Assembly (NCBI RefSeq): GCF_029813785.1
Contig: NZ_JARVKY010000041.1
Coordinates: 1 to 42,772, forward strand
Direction of reading: 5' to 3'
DNA from: Streptomyces sp. DH41
Lineage (GTDB): Bacteria; Actinomycetota; Actinomycetes; Streptomycetales; Streptomycetaceae
DNA length: 42,772 bases
Shown: positions 22,721 to 30,492 of the stretch, in pieces
How positions within the stretch are numbered: the first letter of the stretch is position 1
Layout of the letters: each line of letters starts with the position of its first letter
The notes under the pieces: generated by a model
Seen by the model: only the letters and a program-made list of their open reading frames with translations
Told to the model about the DNA's origin: nothing
Databases searched by the model: none
Position numbers and translations under genes: made by a program

Positions 22721-24462
22721 TGACCGAGTCCGACCGCGCATGGGCCTTCGGTGGGATCGTGTTCGGCGGAGCTGTCACCCTGTCCGCCACCAGCTGGGCC
22801 GGTGCCGCCGCCGGCGCCGTCCTCACCGACGACGAGGTCGCCCCGGCCTCCCCGCTGACCGTCTACCGCATGGCCACCGACTGGTCCGGCGTATGGACGC
22901 ACTCCCAGACCGCCTCCGCGATCGGCGCCGCACTCGTCGACGTCGCCGTCGTCGGACTCATCGTGTGGGGCTTGCGCTGGGCCTTCCGATGGTTCCGCAA
23001 CCCGAGCAGCCTGGCCACGCTGCACCAGGTGCGGGAGCTGACGCCGAAGCACGCGGCCGGTACCGCCACGAGGCTGCGGGCCTCACTGAAGGAGAAGAAG
23101 CCGTCCGACCTCCCCCTTCGTGACCGAGGCGTGCTCCTCGGGGATCACATGCCGTCCGGCATCGAGCTGCGCGGCAGCGACGAGGACACCTACGTCGCCA
23201 TCATGGCGCCCCGCGCGGGCAAGTCGACGTCGCTGGCCATCCCGGTGGCGGAGGAGGCCCCCGGCGCCCTGCTGATGACGTCGAACAAGGCAGACGTGTA
23301 TGCCGCGACCCTGGCGAGCCGCGCGAAGGTCGGCGACACCTGGATTCTCGACACCCAGGGCGTGGCCCAGGCCGAGCGCCAGATGTGGTGGGACATGATC
23401 GCCCAAGCGGAGACGCTGGAGGGCGCCGAGCGCCTGGCCAGCCACTTCGTCACCCAGATCACCTCGGAGCAGGCCGATCCCTTCTGGAGTCAAGCGGCGG
23501 GCGACCTCTTGGTGGGCCTGTTCCGGGCTGCGTACTGGGAGGGCGGCAGCGTCCGGGACGTCATGAAGTGGCTGAGTGATCCGAAGGAGAAGGCTCCGCT
23601 GCGCGTTCTGTACGTGAACGAGCCGGTGCTCGCCGAGCAGGTGGACAGCTCCATCAATATCGCGGAAGAGACGCAGTCCGGGATCTATCAGAATGCCCGA
23701 ACCGCCGTCAGTGCCCTGCGCGACGAGAAGGTCCTCGCGTGGGTCACCAAGGACGACCGCAATCGCTTCCCGCGGTTCGACCCCGAAGAGTTCGCCCTCA
23801 GTAAGGACACTCTCTACCTGCTGTCGAAGAAGGGCGGCCCCGCCTCCGCGGTGGTGGCCGCCCTGGCGGACGCCGTGTTCACCGCCGGCGCCGAAGCAGG
23901 CGAACGCCACGGCGGCCGCCTGCCGGAGCCGATGCGAGCCGTCCTGGACGAGGCCGCGAACATCTGCAAGATCGCCGACCTGCCCGACCTGTACTCACAC
24001 CTCGGCTCTCGCGGGATCACTCCGTTCGTGATCCTCCAGAGCTACCGGCAGGGCGTGAAGGCGTGGGGCGAGGTCGGCATGGACTCGATGTGGTCGGCCG
24101 CCACGAAGAAGATCATCGGCGTCGGCATGGACGACGCGAAGTTCGCCCAGGACGTCAGTACGTTGACCGGGGCGCACTATGTCGAGCGGGGCTCGTACTC
24201 CAAGTCCAAGGACGGCGGCAGCCGCAGCTGGTCCGAGCAGCGCGAGCAGGTCCTGGACCCGGCCGAGATCCGTGCCATGAAGAAGGGCACGGCGCTGTTG
24301 TTGGCCACCGGCATGCCGGTCGCGCAGATCAGCCTGCGCCCCTGGTACGCCGAGAAGCTGATGGCGCACATCGGCCCGCAGATGAAGGCCGAGGAGCAGG
24401 CCATCACCAAGCGTGCGGTCGCCGCGTACGAGGAGCGAAAGGCGGCGCGCAGTGGCCGATGA
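22717..24462 (+). CDS. VirD4/TraG-type coupling protein
   Basis: A 581-residue coupling ATPase that should bring the relaxase-DNA complex to the channel. Two N-terminal membrane segments are present (WAFGGIVFGGAVTLSATSWAG and ALVDVAVVGLIVWGLRWAF). Walker A is PRAGKST (165-171), the VirD4-like LMTSNKADVY follows, and Walker B is MRAVLDEAANI with D411-E412. ITPFVILQSYRQGVKAWG and a TraM-recognition-like C-terminus complete the family pattern. It overlaps the VirB4 stop by ATGA. No FtsK-like TraB protein is seen in the window. Confidence 0.9.
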   Translation: MMTESDRAWAFGGIVFGGAVTLSATSWAGAAAGAVLTDDEVAPASPLTVYRMATDWSGVWTHSQTASAIGAALVDVAVVGLIVWGLRWAFRWFRNPSSLATLHQVRELTPKHAAGTATRLRASLKEKKPSDLPLRDRGVLLGDHMPSGIELRGSDEDTYVAIMAPRAGKSTSLAIPVAEEAPGALLMTSNKADVYAATLASRAKVGDTWILDTQGVAQAERQMWWDMIAQAETLEGAERLASHFVTQITSEQADPFWSQAAGDLLVGLFRAAYWEGGSVRDVMKWLSDPKEKAPLRVLYVNEPVLAEQVDSSINIAEETQSGIYQNARTAVSALRDEKVLAWVTKDDRNRFPRFDPEEFALSKDTLYLLSKKGGPASAVVAALADAVFTAGAEAGERHGGRLPEPMRAVLDEAANICKIADLPDLYSHLGSRGITPFVILQSYRQGVKAWGEVGMDSMWSAATKKIIGVGMDDAKFAQDVSTLTGAHYVERGSYSKSKDGGSRSWSEQREQVLDPAEIRAMKKGTALLLATGMPVAQISLRPWYAEKLMAHIGPQMKAEEQAITKRAVAAYEERKAARSGR

Positions 24463-25051
24463 GCCCGACGAGGGACCGGAGCTGGACGTGCCGGTCGGCA
24501 TGTTCGAGGACATCGAAGACCTCAAGGCCCAGGTCGCGAAGCTGACCGCCCTGGTCAAGAGGCTCACCGGCAGGGAGGCCGGTGAGCCGGGCGAGGCCTC
24601 CGCCGACGACGGGCAGGCGCCGACCGGCGGGGAGGAACTCGACGGGGGAGAAGAAGGGGAGGAGTGGAAGTACCCGCCGTTTATCCTGCTGCTTGACTCC
24701 CCGGAGTACGACGACGAGCTGCGCGCCCTGATCGAGTGGGTCGAGGGCGTCCTCGTCCCCGGCTACCTCGCCGAACCCAGCGCCGATGCCCGCTGGTGCC
24801 ACCTGTGGTTCGAGCACTCTGTCGCCGTCGCCCGCCTCCACGCCTGCTGGCTGGCCTGGCAGGAACTCACCGACCCCGCCACCTGCGGCTACACCGGCCC
24901 CAGTACCTGGCACCGCGACCACCTCGACCCCTGCGTGCGCGAGCTGCGCGGCTCCAGCGGGCCGTTCGCCGGATGCACCAAGGGCGAGCACCAGATCGAC
25001 CACCGCATGCCCGGCCTGGTGCCCAGCGCATGGGCGATGGGGGAGAGATGA
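24452..25051 (+). CDS. DUF4913 protein
   Basis: A 199-residue protein. The GTG at 24452 inside the end of the coupling-protein gene is chosen because of AAAGG 10 bases upstream and the good match of the N-terminus (ADEPDEGPELDVPVG). A short coiled coil (DIEDLKAQVAKLTALVKRL) and an acidic linker lead to a domain rich in Trp, Cys and His: WCHLWFEHSVAVARLHACWLAW and WHRDHLDPCVREL, typical of DUF4913, which is regularly encoded next to Streptomyces transfer genes. Its role is unknown; coupling to VirD4 by overlap suggests an accessory transfer function. Confidence 0.85.
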   Translation: MADEPDEGPELDVPVGMFEDIEDLKAQVAKLTALVKRLTGREAGEPGEASADDGQAPTGGEELDGGEEGEEWKYPPFILLLDSPEYDDELRALIEWVEGVLVPGYLAEPSADARWCHLWFEHSVAVARLHACWLAWQELTDPATCGYTGPSTWHRDHLDPCVRELRGSSGPFAGCTKGEHQIDHRMPGLVPSAWAMGER

Positions 25052-25104
25052 GGGCTCACGGCGGACGCCGGTCCGCCGCGAACACCACCACGAGAGCTGC
25101 CTGG

Positions 25105-25302
25105 TCAGATGCCGTCGGAGTGCAGGGTCTTCAAAAAGCTGCTCCAAGCACGGGCGGAGACGGAGAAGGGCCGACGATCGCGGTCCTTGGTGTCCCGGAC
25201 ACGTACGCCAACGCCAGCCGCGGCAACGCAGGCCTCCACGCAGGCTTCCTGGAATTCGGTGCTATAGCTGCTCTTGTGCCAGCCCGCGGACGGGAGCGGC
25301 AT
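25105..25302 (-). CDS. DUF397 protein
   Basis: A 65-residue protein with the DUF397 pattern: GWHKSSYST, a cysteine in EACVEACVA, VRVRDTKDRDRRPFSVSARAWSSFL. The ATG at 25302 has GGAGG about 5 bases upstream. DUF397 proteins are usually encoded beside an XRE regulator and sometimes an anti-sigma-like ATPase (WhiJ-type loci). Here it stands alone between plus-strand genes; the nearest XRE gene starts at 28300 and the ATPase is 15 kb away. Confidence 0.85.
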   Translation of the reverse strand: MPLPSAGWHKSSYSTEFQEACVEACVAAAGVGVRVRDTKDRDRRPFSVSARAWSSFLKTLHSDGI

Positions 25303-25427
25303 GAGGTCCTCCGAGTGGTCGGGAGCGCGGGCGGAGTCCTCTGCCCGCCCGGCGGAGTCTACGGATCAGCAGCCCCCCACGACGGCGTGTTGTTGTGCAG
25401 CAACTCAAAGGAGAAGAGGGATACGTC

Positions 25428-25703
25428 ATGCCGCACGAGGTACGGCCGCCACGGTGGACGGCGCAGGAGATGGACGACTTCGAGCGTGCCCGTGCGTTGC
25501 TGAGCGCGCTGATCGCCGCCTACAGCGCACGCATAGGACAGGCACCGAACAGGGAAGCCTCCCAGGCCCTGCGGGCCGAACGCGCCCCGCTGCTCGACGA
25601 GAGGGACAAGCTGACGGCCGACGACCGGGACCGCGTCGCGGAAATCCTCCGGGAGATGCCGGGCCGCCTGGAAACCGTGCGTGCGGGCAGCAGCCATGCC
25701 TGA
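25428..25703 (+). CDS. Probable antitoxin of zeta-type toxin
   Basis: A 91-residue all-helical protein starting at the ATG at 25428, preceded by AAAGGAGAAGAGGG. It has two charged helices (WTAQEMDDFERARALLSALIAAYSARIG and LRAERAPLLDERDKLTADDRDRVAEILREM). It ends inside the start of the zeta-toxin gene, the usual order of antitoxin then toxin with translational coupling. It does not show the epsilon antitoxin sequence, so the antitoxin assignment rests on size, helicity and position. Confidence 0.75.
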   Translation: MPHEVRPPRWTAQEMDDFERARALLSALIAAYSARIGQAPNREASQALRAERAPLLDERDKLTADDRDRVAEILREMPGRLETVRAGSSHA

Positions 25704-26727
25704 ACAGGACCCCGCGCCCCGTCTCCTCACAGACGAGCAGATCAGCGAGATCATCCGCGAGGACGTATTGCCTCCGCTGGCCAGGGTGTCGCCGCAGGCG
25801 ACTCCCCGCATGGTCGTGCTGGGCGGACCCCAGGGATCTCGCAAGACCACACTCCGGCCTGTGGTGGCCGAGCAGCTGGGCCTGGGCGAGGACGTCGTGT
25901 ACTTCGACGGAGACGACCACAACGACTTCCACCCGTACTACGACCAGCTCGCCCGGGAGCACGGAGCGCCGGAGGCCGCTCGCCTGATCCGCGCAGACAA
26001 CGAGGTCATCCGGGCAGCGATTCTCCATGAGGTGCGGACACGACGGCTCAGCATCATGTTCGTCGGTCCGTACACCGACCAGGTCTACACCCTGGCCCGC
26101 CTGGCCGAGTTCCGTGGCGACGGCTACCGCACCGAGGCCGCCTACACCGCCCTGCATCCCGCCCTGTCGCAGCTCGCCACGATGGATCGTCACCTCACGG
26201 CGCTGACCGACGGACCGGGCTACAGCTTCCTCGTCTCTCGCGAGCTTCTGGAACGGGTCATCACCAACGTCCCTGTCGTCATGACTCGAATTGAGGCCGA
26301 ACAGGCGGCGGACGCATTGCACGTCGTGGACGCCGGGGGGATTGCCTTCAGCAAGCAGCTCGGAGACGAGGGCGAGTGGATACCGAACCGGCCAGCCGCC
26401 GACGTGGTGGAGGAGACCCGCCTTCGGCCATGGGATCAGTCCGTGACGGCAGATTTCCTCCACAGACGGGACCGAGCCGAGACAGCCCCCGCAGGGGAGG
26501 ACCCGCAGCTGTGGGCCGCACGCCTGGCCCGAGTCGACGAGCTTGCCGCCCCCATGGTTACGCGCCAACCCGCGAGCGGCCGTCCCACCATGGCCCAGGC
26601 GGCAAGGAAGCGCTCGACCACCACTCCAGCGCGAGGCGCCAAAAAGGCGGCCGCTCCACCGCCGGCGCAGCGTCCGCCCCTCCACCACGCACCAGGACAG
26701 GAAAGCAGCTCCGGACGGACCCGATAG
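25696..26727 (+). CDS. Zeta-type toxin, P-loop kinase
   Basis: A 343-residue zeta-toxin-like kinase. Known zeta/PezT toxins phosphorylate UDP-N-acetylglucosamine and block wall synthesis. Walker A is GGPQGSRKTT (43-52). It is followed by VVYFDGDDHNDFHPYY, which holds the acidic residues expected near the substrate, then LIRADNEVIRAAILHEVRTRRLSIMF. The C-terminal 60 residues are basic and disordered, beyond the usual length. The ATG at 25696 overlaps the antitoxin gene by 8 bases; GTG 25681 is the other choice, and neither has a strong ribosome binding site. It probably stabilises the element. Confidence 0.85.
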   Translation: MPEQDPAPRLLTDEQISEIIREDVLPPLARVSPQATPRMVVLGGPQGSRKTTLRPVVAEQLGLGEDVVYFDGDDHNDFHPYYDQLAREHGAPEAARLIRADNEVIRAAILHEVRTRRLSIMFVGPYTDQVYTLARLAEFRGDGYRTEAAYTALHPALSQLATMDRHLTALTDGPGYSFLVSRELLERVITNVPVVMTRIEAEQAADALHVVDAGGIAFSKQLGDEGEWIPNRPAADVVEETRLRPWDQSVTADFLHRRDRAETAPAGEDPQLWAARLARVDELAAPMVTRQPASGRPTMAQAARKRSTTTPARGAKKAAAPPPAQRPPLHHAPGQESSSGRTR

Positions 26728-26763
26728 CAAGCGTTGTGTCGACACCACACCAAGGAGGCAACT

Positions 26764-26856
26764 GTGCTCTGCGGATACGAGGCCCGCACCGTACGGGCCG
26801 ACCCGCGCCGCCTCGGCCGGCGGCTCGTCACCCGCGCCGGAGGCCGCCGTGGATGA
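26764..26856 (+). CDS. 30-residue ORF coupled to next gene
   Basis: A very short frame (GTG start, stop TGA at 26854-26856) preceded by a near-perfect AAGGAGG 5 bases upstream. The product would be arginine-rich (LCGYEARTVRADPRRLGRRL). Its stop overlaps the start of the following gene, so its translation could carry ribosomes to that gene. It may be a real small protein or only a translated leader. Confidence 0.45.
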   Translation: MLCGYEARTVRADPRRLGRRLVTRAGGRRG

Positions 26857-27172
26857 CCTCGCCACCGTCCGAGCGCAGGAGTACGCGAAGACCTACAACG
26901 AGCTGATCGAGGTGGCCGCACGCCTCGACATGCTGCGTCGCCTGGAAGGAAACGCCGTCGACGCCCACGCAACCGCCGCCATGCACGCCGTACGCTTCGC
27001 CGCCACCATCCTGTGGCCCGTCACCCCCGAAGGCACGCCGCCGCCCGGCTTCCGGCACGACACGGCATGGCAGGTCCAGCTGATCGCCAACTGGCGAGAG
27101 GCAGCCTTGGAGATCGGCGCGTTCGAGCCGGAGCGCCCCGCCCTTCGGCTGGTCCCCGGCGACCAGCAATGA
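26849..27172 (+). CDS. Hypothetical protein downstream of zeta toxin
   Basis: A 107-residue protein starting at the GTG at 26849, 5 bases after GGAGG. It is mainly helical (DLATVRAQEYAKTYNELIEVAARLDMLRRL, then AHATAAMHAVRFAATILWP) and ends with WQVQLIANWREAALEIGAF. No motif is recognised. It lies in the same direction and within 125 bases of the toxin gene, probably the third gene of that operon, and is convergent with the next XRE gene. Confidence 0.7.
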   Translation: MDDLATVRAQEYAKTYNELIEVAARLDMLRRLEGNAVDAHATAAMHAVRFAATILWPVTPEGTPPPGFRHDTAWQVQLIANWREAALEIGAFEPERPALRLVPGDQQ

Positions 27173-27214
27173 TGCGCGGCGGACTGGTGTCCTGTGAGGG
27201 CGGGGCGCTGCTTG

Positions 27215-28300
27215 TTACGGGCGGCTGATATCCGACTCGACCGGGTCCGCCGTTCGTTGAATGCGTCCCGTCCGGTGCAGCGGGTGCTCCGGTAGCAGCC
27301 GTCGTTTAGGGAGCACGTCACAAGCGGACCACTGAAGCAGCTGCTCCAGTTGGTACCCGTTGAGGTCCATCCGGTACTTGCCAGCCTTCGTCTTCTGAGC
27401 CGTGGGCTTCAGGAAGACGCGCGCCAACTGATCAAGCTCCGCCGCTGTGTGTAACGTCCCCCCGCTCCGGTCGGGATGGGTGACCAGCAGATAGGGCAAG
27501 ACCCCCCTACGCGCTCTCCAGTTCTTCTTGGGCATCGTCCGCTGGAATTGAGGGGCGGCTGCTGCCTTGTGATGGTCGGGGCCGAGGAGGAGGCGTTCCA
27601 GTACCTCCGCCACCGAGGCGGCCGATCCGGTGGCCCGCGCGTAGACGCTGGCGTAAGCCGCTTGAGCGTCGCTGTCCTCGTGCAGGGCCATGAAGCCGGG
27701 AATGGGATCGGAGGGAATGCCCCGGACCTTGAACCAGGCCTGGATCCACGGCTCCAACGTTTTCCCCGTGACCCGGCACGCCCGCAGGTAGGCGACGTAC
27801 TGCCGGAAATCCCTGGGGACGCCGTGAGCGGAGACGATGACGTTGGCCGTGCTGCGCGGTACCTGGCCGTTCGACACCTTCTCCACGCACCGTGTGGAGG
27901 GCCGACCCGACCAGGCCCATGCGTCCCGCAGCGCCCCCGAAAGGTCGCCTTCATCGCGGACGTACTGAGGCTTGGGGAGAAGGGTGGAGCGATGACCAGC
28001 CCTCTGTGCCTCATCTACAGCGACCGCTGCCTTCTGCCAGAAGGCCATGACGCTCGCGCCGACACTTGCGTCGGGAACGGGGTCACGGGCGATGCACGAG
28101 GCGGCGTACTGAATTGTCACGGTCAGGCTCGGCAGGTGCTTGCCACTCGCGGCCCGCTTCAGCGTGGCGGCAGAGACGGTCGTCTCTGCCGCCATTTCGG
28201 CGTACGTCCAGCCTGCGTGACGGCGTAAGGAGCGCAGCAGCTCGGCAAATTCGCCGAGTTCCGGCACGGTGTGGTCGACGGGGGCTTCTGGGCGTGCCAC
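27215..28300 (-). CDS. XRE-family regulator
   Basis: A 361-residue protein starting at the GTG at 28300 with AAGGAGG 5 bases upstream. Residues 18-70 hold a helix-turn-helix (LLRSLRRHAGWTYAEMAAETTVSAATLKRAASGKHLPSL). The middle contains many aromatic and basic residues (VPRDFRQYVAYLRACRVTGKTLEPWIQAWF), and the C-terminus GKYRMDLNGYQLEQLLQW is unusual for simple XRE repressors. It is the second gene of a two-gene minus-strand unit after a small membrane protein, which may be its signal input. A likely target is the hairpin/palindrome region upstream of that gene. Confidence 0.82.
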   Translation of the reverse strand: MARPEAPVDHTVPELGEFAELLRSLRRHAGWTYAEMAAETTVSAATLKRAASGKHLPSLTVTIQYAASCIARDPVPDASVGASVMAFWQKAAVAVDEAQRAGHRSTLLPKPQYVRDEGDLSGALRDAWAWSGRPSTRCVEKVSNGQVPRSTANVIVSAHGVPRDFRQYVAYLRACRVTGKTLEPWIQAWFKVRGIPSDPIPGFMALHEDSDAQAAYASVYARATGSAASVAEVLERLLLGPDHHKAAAAPQFQRTMPKKNWRARRGVLPYLLVTHPDRSGGTLHTAAELDQLARVFLKPTAQKTKAGKYRMDLNGYQLEQLLQWSACDVLPKRRLLPEHPLHRTGRIQRTADPVESDISRP

Positions 28301-28310
28301 AGTGCCTCCT

Positions 28311-28589
28311 TCAGCTGCCCGAGCCGGGTGCCAGTACGGCGTTCAGGACACGTCGCCACAGGCGGCGCCGAGAACGGCCATGGAAGCCGGCGGCGAGCAG
28401 CACGCCGACACTGACGCCCCCGACGACGGCCAGGAGTACAACCGTGTCCTGGACACTTGTTTGGGCGGCCAAGCGCAGCACGACGGCTGCGGCGAGGAAA
28501 CCGAGGATCACCAGGGCCTGCGGCATGCCGAAGCCCCCCACGGGAGAGCCGAGCGAGGCCGTCTCCACGGTGGTCTTGTTGTTGGTCAT
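28311..28589 (-). CDS. Small two-pass membrane protein
   Basis: A 92-residue protein starting at the ATG at 28589 with AGGA about 7 bases upstream. Two membrane segments (MPQALVILGFLAAAVVLRLAA and TVVLLAVVGGVSVGVLLAAG) are followed by a basic tail (RSRRRLWRRVL). It ends 10 bases before the XRE gene start, so the two are cotranscribed. The longer upstream frame crosses a hairpin and has no start signal. It resembles the small spread-type membrane proteins of Streptomyces plasmids only in size and topology. Confidence 0.72.
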   Translation of the reverse strand: MTNNKTTVETASLGSPVGGFGMPQALVILGFLAAAVVLRLAAQTSVQDTVVLLAVVGGVSVGVLLAAGFHGRSRRRLWRRVLNAVLAPGSGS

Positions 28590-28609
28590 GAACGTTCCTG
28601 TCCCGAGAC

Positions 28610-28634
28610 GGCGGCCCCTTACTAGGGGACCGCC
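28610..28634 (-). promoter_or_regulatory. Leader hairpin/operator of membrane protein-XRE unit
   Basis: GGCGGCCCCT-TACT-AGGGG-A-CCGCC forms a 10-bp stem with a single bulged A, about 20 bases upstream of the membrane-protein start. It could be an operator for the XRE protein or an mRNA structure. Confidence 0.45.
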
Positions 28635-28937
28635 GCCTCCTTGCTGCTGACACGAAGACGAATCCGGGGACCGCGGGACGTCTTGGCGAGACGCCCCGGC
28701 TGCGATCGTGGATCCGGGCGGTTCAGGTGTCACGGACCGTTGGCGTACAGTCCGTTGGGATGACGTGAGAACCACTATGTCCAACGATCCCAGGAACGCC
28801 GGGTGCTCCACTAACGGCCGATACGTTGGCTCAGAAGCCGTCTGACTTCTATCTACGACCGGCCCGAGGTCCTGAGCTGTGGTTCTCGAAGTGATCAGGG
28901 GATTGGCTCACGGACTGTCCAGCTTTCCGACGCGACT

Positions 28938-28955
28938 TACCCCATGCATGGGGTA
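28938..28955. repeat. 18-bp perfect palindrome
   Basis: TACCCCATGCATGGGGTA reads the same on both strands. It is isolated in the non-coding stretch and could bind a dimeric regulator. Confidence 0.55.
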
Positions 28956-29162
28956 GACCATGAAGCTGTCGCTCAAGGCGGCTCGTGGAAACGGCCCCGC
29001 TGAGCGACGCCCTGAATTGCTGCTGACACTCAATCCGGGGACACATCTAGGGTCGCGATTGGCGCGCGACCCACACAGTAGGGCTGGTGACCGCCGCTTG
29101 GCCGCGGTGGAACCACCAGCTTCAGTGGTGCGAGCAAAGTTGTTTCGAGACATTGCGCCCAC

Positions 29163-29204
29163 CGCACGGAGGCCCGCGCCGTTTCCGGTGCGGGCCTCCG
29201 TGCG
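29163..29204. terminator. Terminator-like hairpin
   Basis: A perfect 15-bp stem CGCACGGAGGCCCGC (29163-29177) with 29190-29204 and a 12-base loop. It insulates the metalloprotease promoter from upstream transcription. Confidence 0.7.
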
Positions 29205-29326
29205 CATGAACGTCCCGCGACGCATATGTGGGACACCTTCGTCGGGTAGTTCAGGTCTCCTGCATACCGGTCTGCACTGCCGCGGCCCGGCCCAGGTTGG
29301 GATAGCGCGGCGCCAACTCACCCCAG

Positions 29327-29352
29327 AAACTCACCTCTTAAGAGGTGAGTTT
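29327..29352. promoter_or_regulatory. 26-bp palindromic operator, copy 2, with promoter
   Basis: A perfect 26-bp palindrome centred between 29339 and 29340 (core CACCTCTTAAGAGGTG). An extra half-site AACTCACC at 29315-29322 precedes the half-site at 29328-29335. Downstream, TACGAT at 29357-29362 fits a -10 box that would start transcription at or next to the ATG at 29369, giving a leaderless mRNA. Binding at the palindrome would cover the -35 to -10 region and repress. Confidence 0.65.
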
Positions 29353-29368
29353 TAGTTACGATGGAGCC

Positions 29369-30196
29369 ATGACCACCGAAGCCGTCGCCCTCATCCCCGA
29401 GCCCGCACCCGCCCCGCCCCTGGAGGCCGTGCCCGACCTGCCCGCCGAGGTCACGGTCGCCAAGATTGCCGCCGGAGTTACCTCCGCCCTGGTGGACGCC
29501 TGGGACGCGATCCGCGCCCGCCACAAGGACGTCCCCGAGGCCGTCATCAGCATGGCGACCGGCGGACGCGCCAGCCAGGTCGAGCTGGCCCACTTCGCGC
29601 CCCGCCGGTGGAAACTGCGCGAGGGGGCCGACGTCCACCACGAGGTGTTCGTCACCGCGGAGTCGCTCGCAGACGGCGCCCCCAAGGTCTTCGGCTACCT
29701 CCTGCACGAGGCCACCCACGCGGCCAACGAGGCGCTCGGCATCAAGGACTGCTCGGCGAGCCAGTACCACAACAAGGAGTTCCGGAAGATGGCCGAGGCG
29801 ATGGGTCTCGTCCAGCGGGCCGACGTCGGCGAGAAGTGGAAGAAGAAGTACGGGTCCGCCGGAACGGAGCTGGGTGAGGAGGCGGCGAAGACGTACGCCA
29901 AGGAGATCGCCGCACTCGACAAGGCGATGCACGCCACCCGCACCCCCGACATCTTCGCCACCCGCAGCGGTGGCGGCAGCAAGGGCGGCGGGGCCGCCGA
30001 AGGAGCGGACACCGACGACGCCGGCGGGGACGAAGAGGCGCCGACCGGGAAGAAGGAGAAGGAGGACCGCAACTACGTCAAGGCTGTCTGCCAGTGCGAG
30101 CCACCCGCGGTCATCCGGGTTTCCCCGAAGACCCTGGAACGCCGCAGCATCATGTGCGGCGACTGCATGGAGAACTTCGCACCGGAGTCCGCCTGA
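29369..30196 (+). CDS. SprT-like zinc metalloprotease
   Basis: A 275-residue protein. The zinc-protease motif H113-E114-ATH117 lies in GYLLHEATHAANEALG, followed by a helix with YHNKEFRKMAEAMGL, a SprT/Spartan-like layout. The C-terminus has a possible zinc ribbon (AVCQCEPPAVIRV ... MCGDC). Eukaryotic Spartan cleaves DNA-protein crosslinks; in an element whose relaxase forms such a link, a related role is conceivable but not shown. The ATG at 29369 fits a leaderless transcript; the GTG at 29345 would lie inside the operator palindrome. A disordered Gly/acidic linker (about 200-235) joins the two parts. Confidence 0.85.
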   Translation: MTTEAVALIPEPAPAPPLEAVPDLPAEVTVAKIAAGVTSALVDAWDAIRARHKDVPEAVISMATGGRASQVELAHFAPRRWKLREGADVHHEVFVTAESLADGAPKVFGYLLHEATHAANEALGIKDCSASQYHNKEFRKMAEAMGLVQRADVGEKWKKKYGSAGTELGEEAAKTYAKEIAALDKAMHATRTPDIFATRSGGGSKGGGAAEGADTDDAGGDEEAPTGKKEKEDRNYVKAVCQCEPPAVIRVSPKTLERRSIMCGDCMENFAPESA

Positions 30197-30224
30197 GACA
30201 GGTGGTCTATCTGGCCAGATAACG

Positions 30225-30269
30225 CGCGGGCCCCGGCGGTCCCCCTTCGAGGGGGAGCCGGGGCCCGCG
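30225..30269. terminator. Bidirectional terminator
   Basis: A 13-bp stem CGCGGGCCCCGGC (30225-30237) with 30257-30269, enclosing a second stem CCCCC/GGGGG (30241-30245 with 30251-30255), between convergent genes. Confidence 0.8.
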
Positions 30270-30333
30270 TCGTTGTGCGGCTGCACCGCCGTGGCGCGTC
30301 AGGAATGAGCGCCTACAGCAGGGCCTTTCCTGG

Positions 30334-30492
30334 TCAGCGGTCCGCGATACGGAACACGCGGTTGATGATGCGGCAGGGGCGGCAGTCGGCGGCGTGCGCG
30401 TTGGTGCCACGCAGGTGGGCGAAGAGACCGGTCCCGCCGACGATGACGCCGAGGCAGATGAGGACGTACAGAAGGTCGAAGGCGAACAGCAC
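30334..30492 (-). CDS. 52-residue membrane protein with CxxC
   Basis: A short frame from the GTG at 30492 to the TGA at 30334. The product has one clear membrane helix (LFAFDLLYVLICLGVIVGGTGLFAHL) followed by DCRPCRIINRVFRI, a CxxC pair on the side facing the basic tail. It follows the previous minus-strand gene by 26 bases; GGA about 6 bases upstream is a weak ribosome binding site. Composition and codon use fit a real gene. Confidence 0.62.
   Translation of the reverse strand: MLFAFDLLYVLICLGVIVGGTGLFAHLRGTNAHAADCRPCRIINRVFRIADR

Larger units (their letters stand above)
28635..29326. other. Non-coding stretch
   Basis: About 700 bases without a supported gene. It has lower G+C in places, a GGACCGTTGG / AGTCCGTTGG direct repeat near 28735-28758, an 18-bp palindrome and a terminator-like hairpin (both listed separately). 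The 131-codon frame starting at 28960 runs through that hairpin and lacks a ribosome binding site, so I do not count it. The region may hold a promoter for the minus-strand unit or remnants of lost genes. Confidence 0.45.

Noticed and set aside
28960..29355. 131-codon plus-strand frame after the 18-bp palindrome
   Set aside because: No ribosome binding site, passes through the terminator hairpin at 29163-29204 and ends inside the metalloprotease operator/start region.
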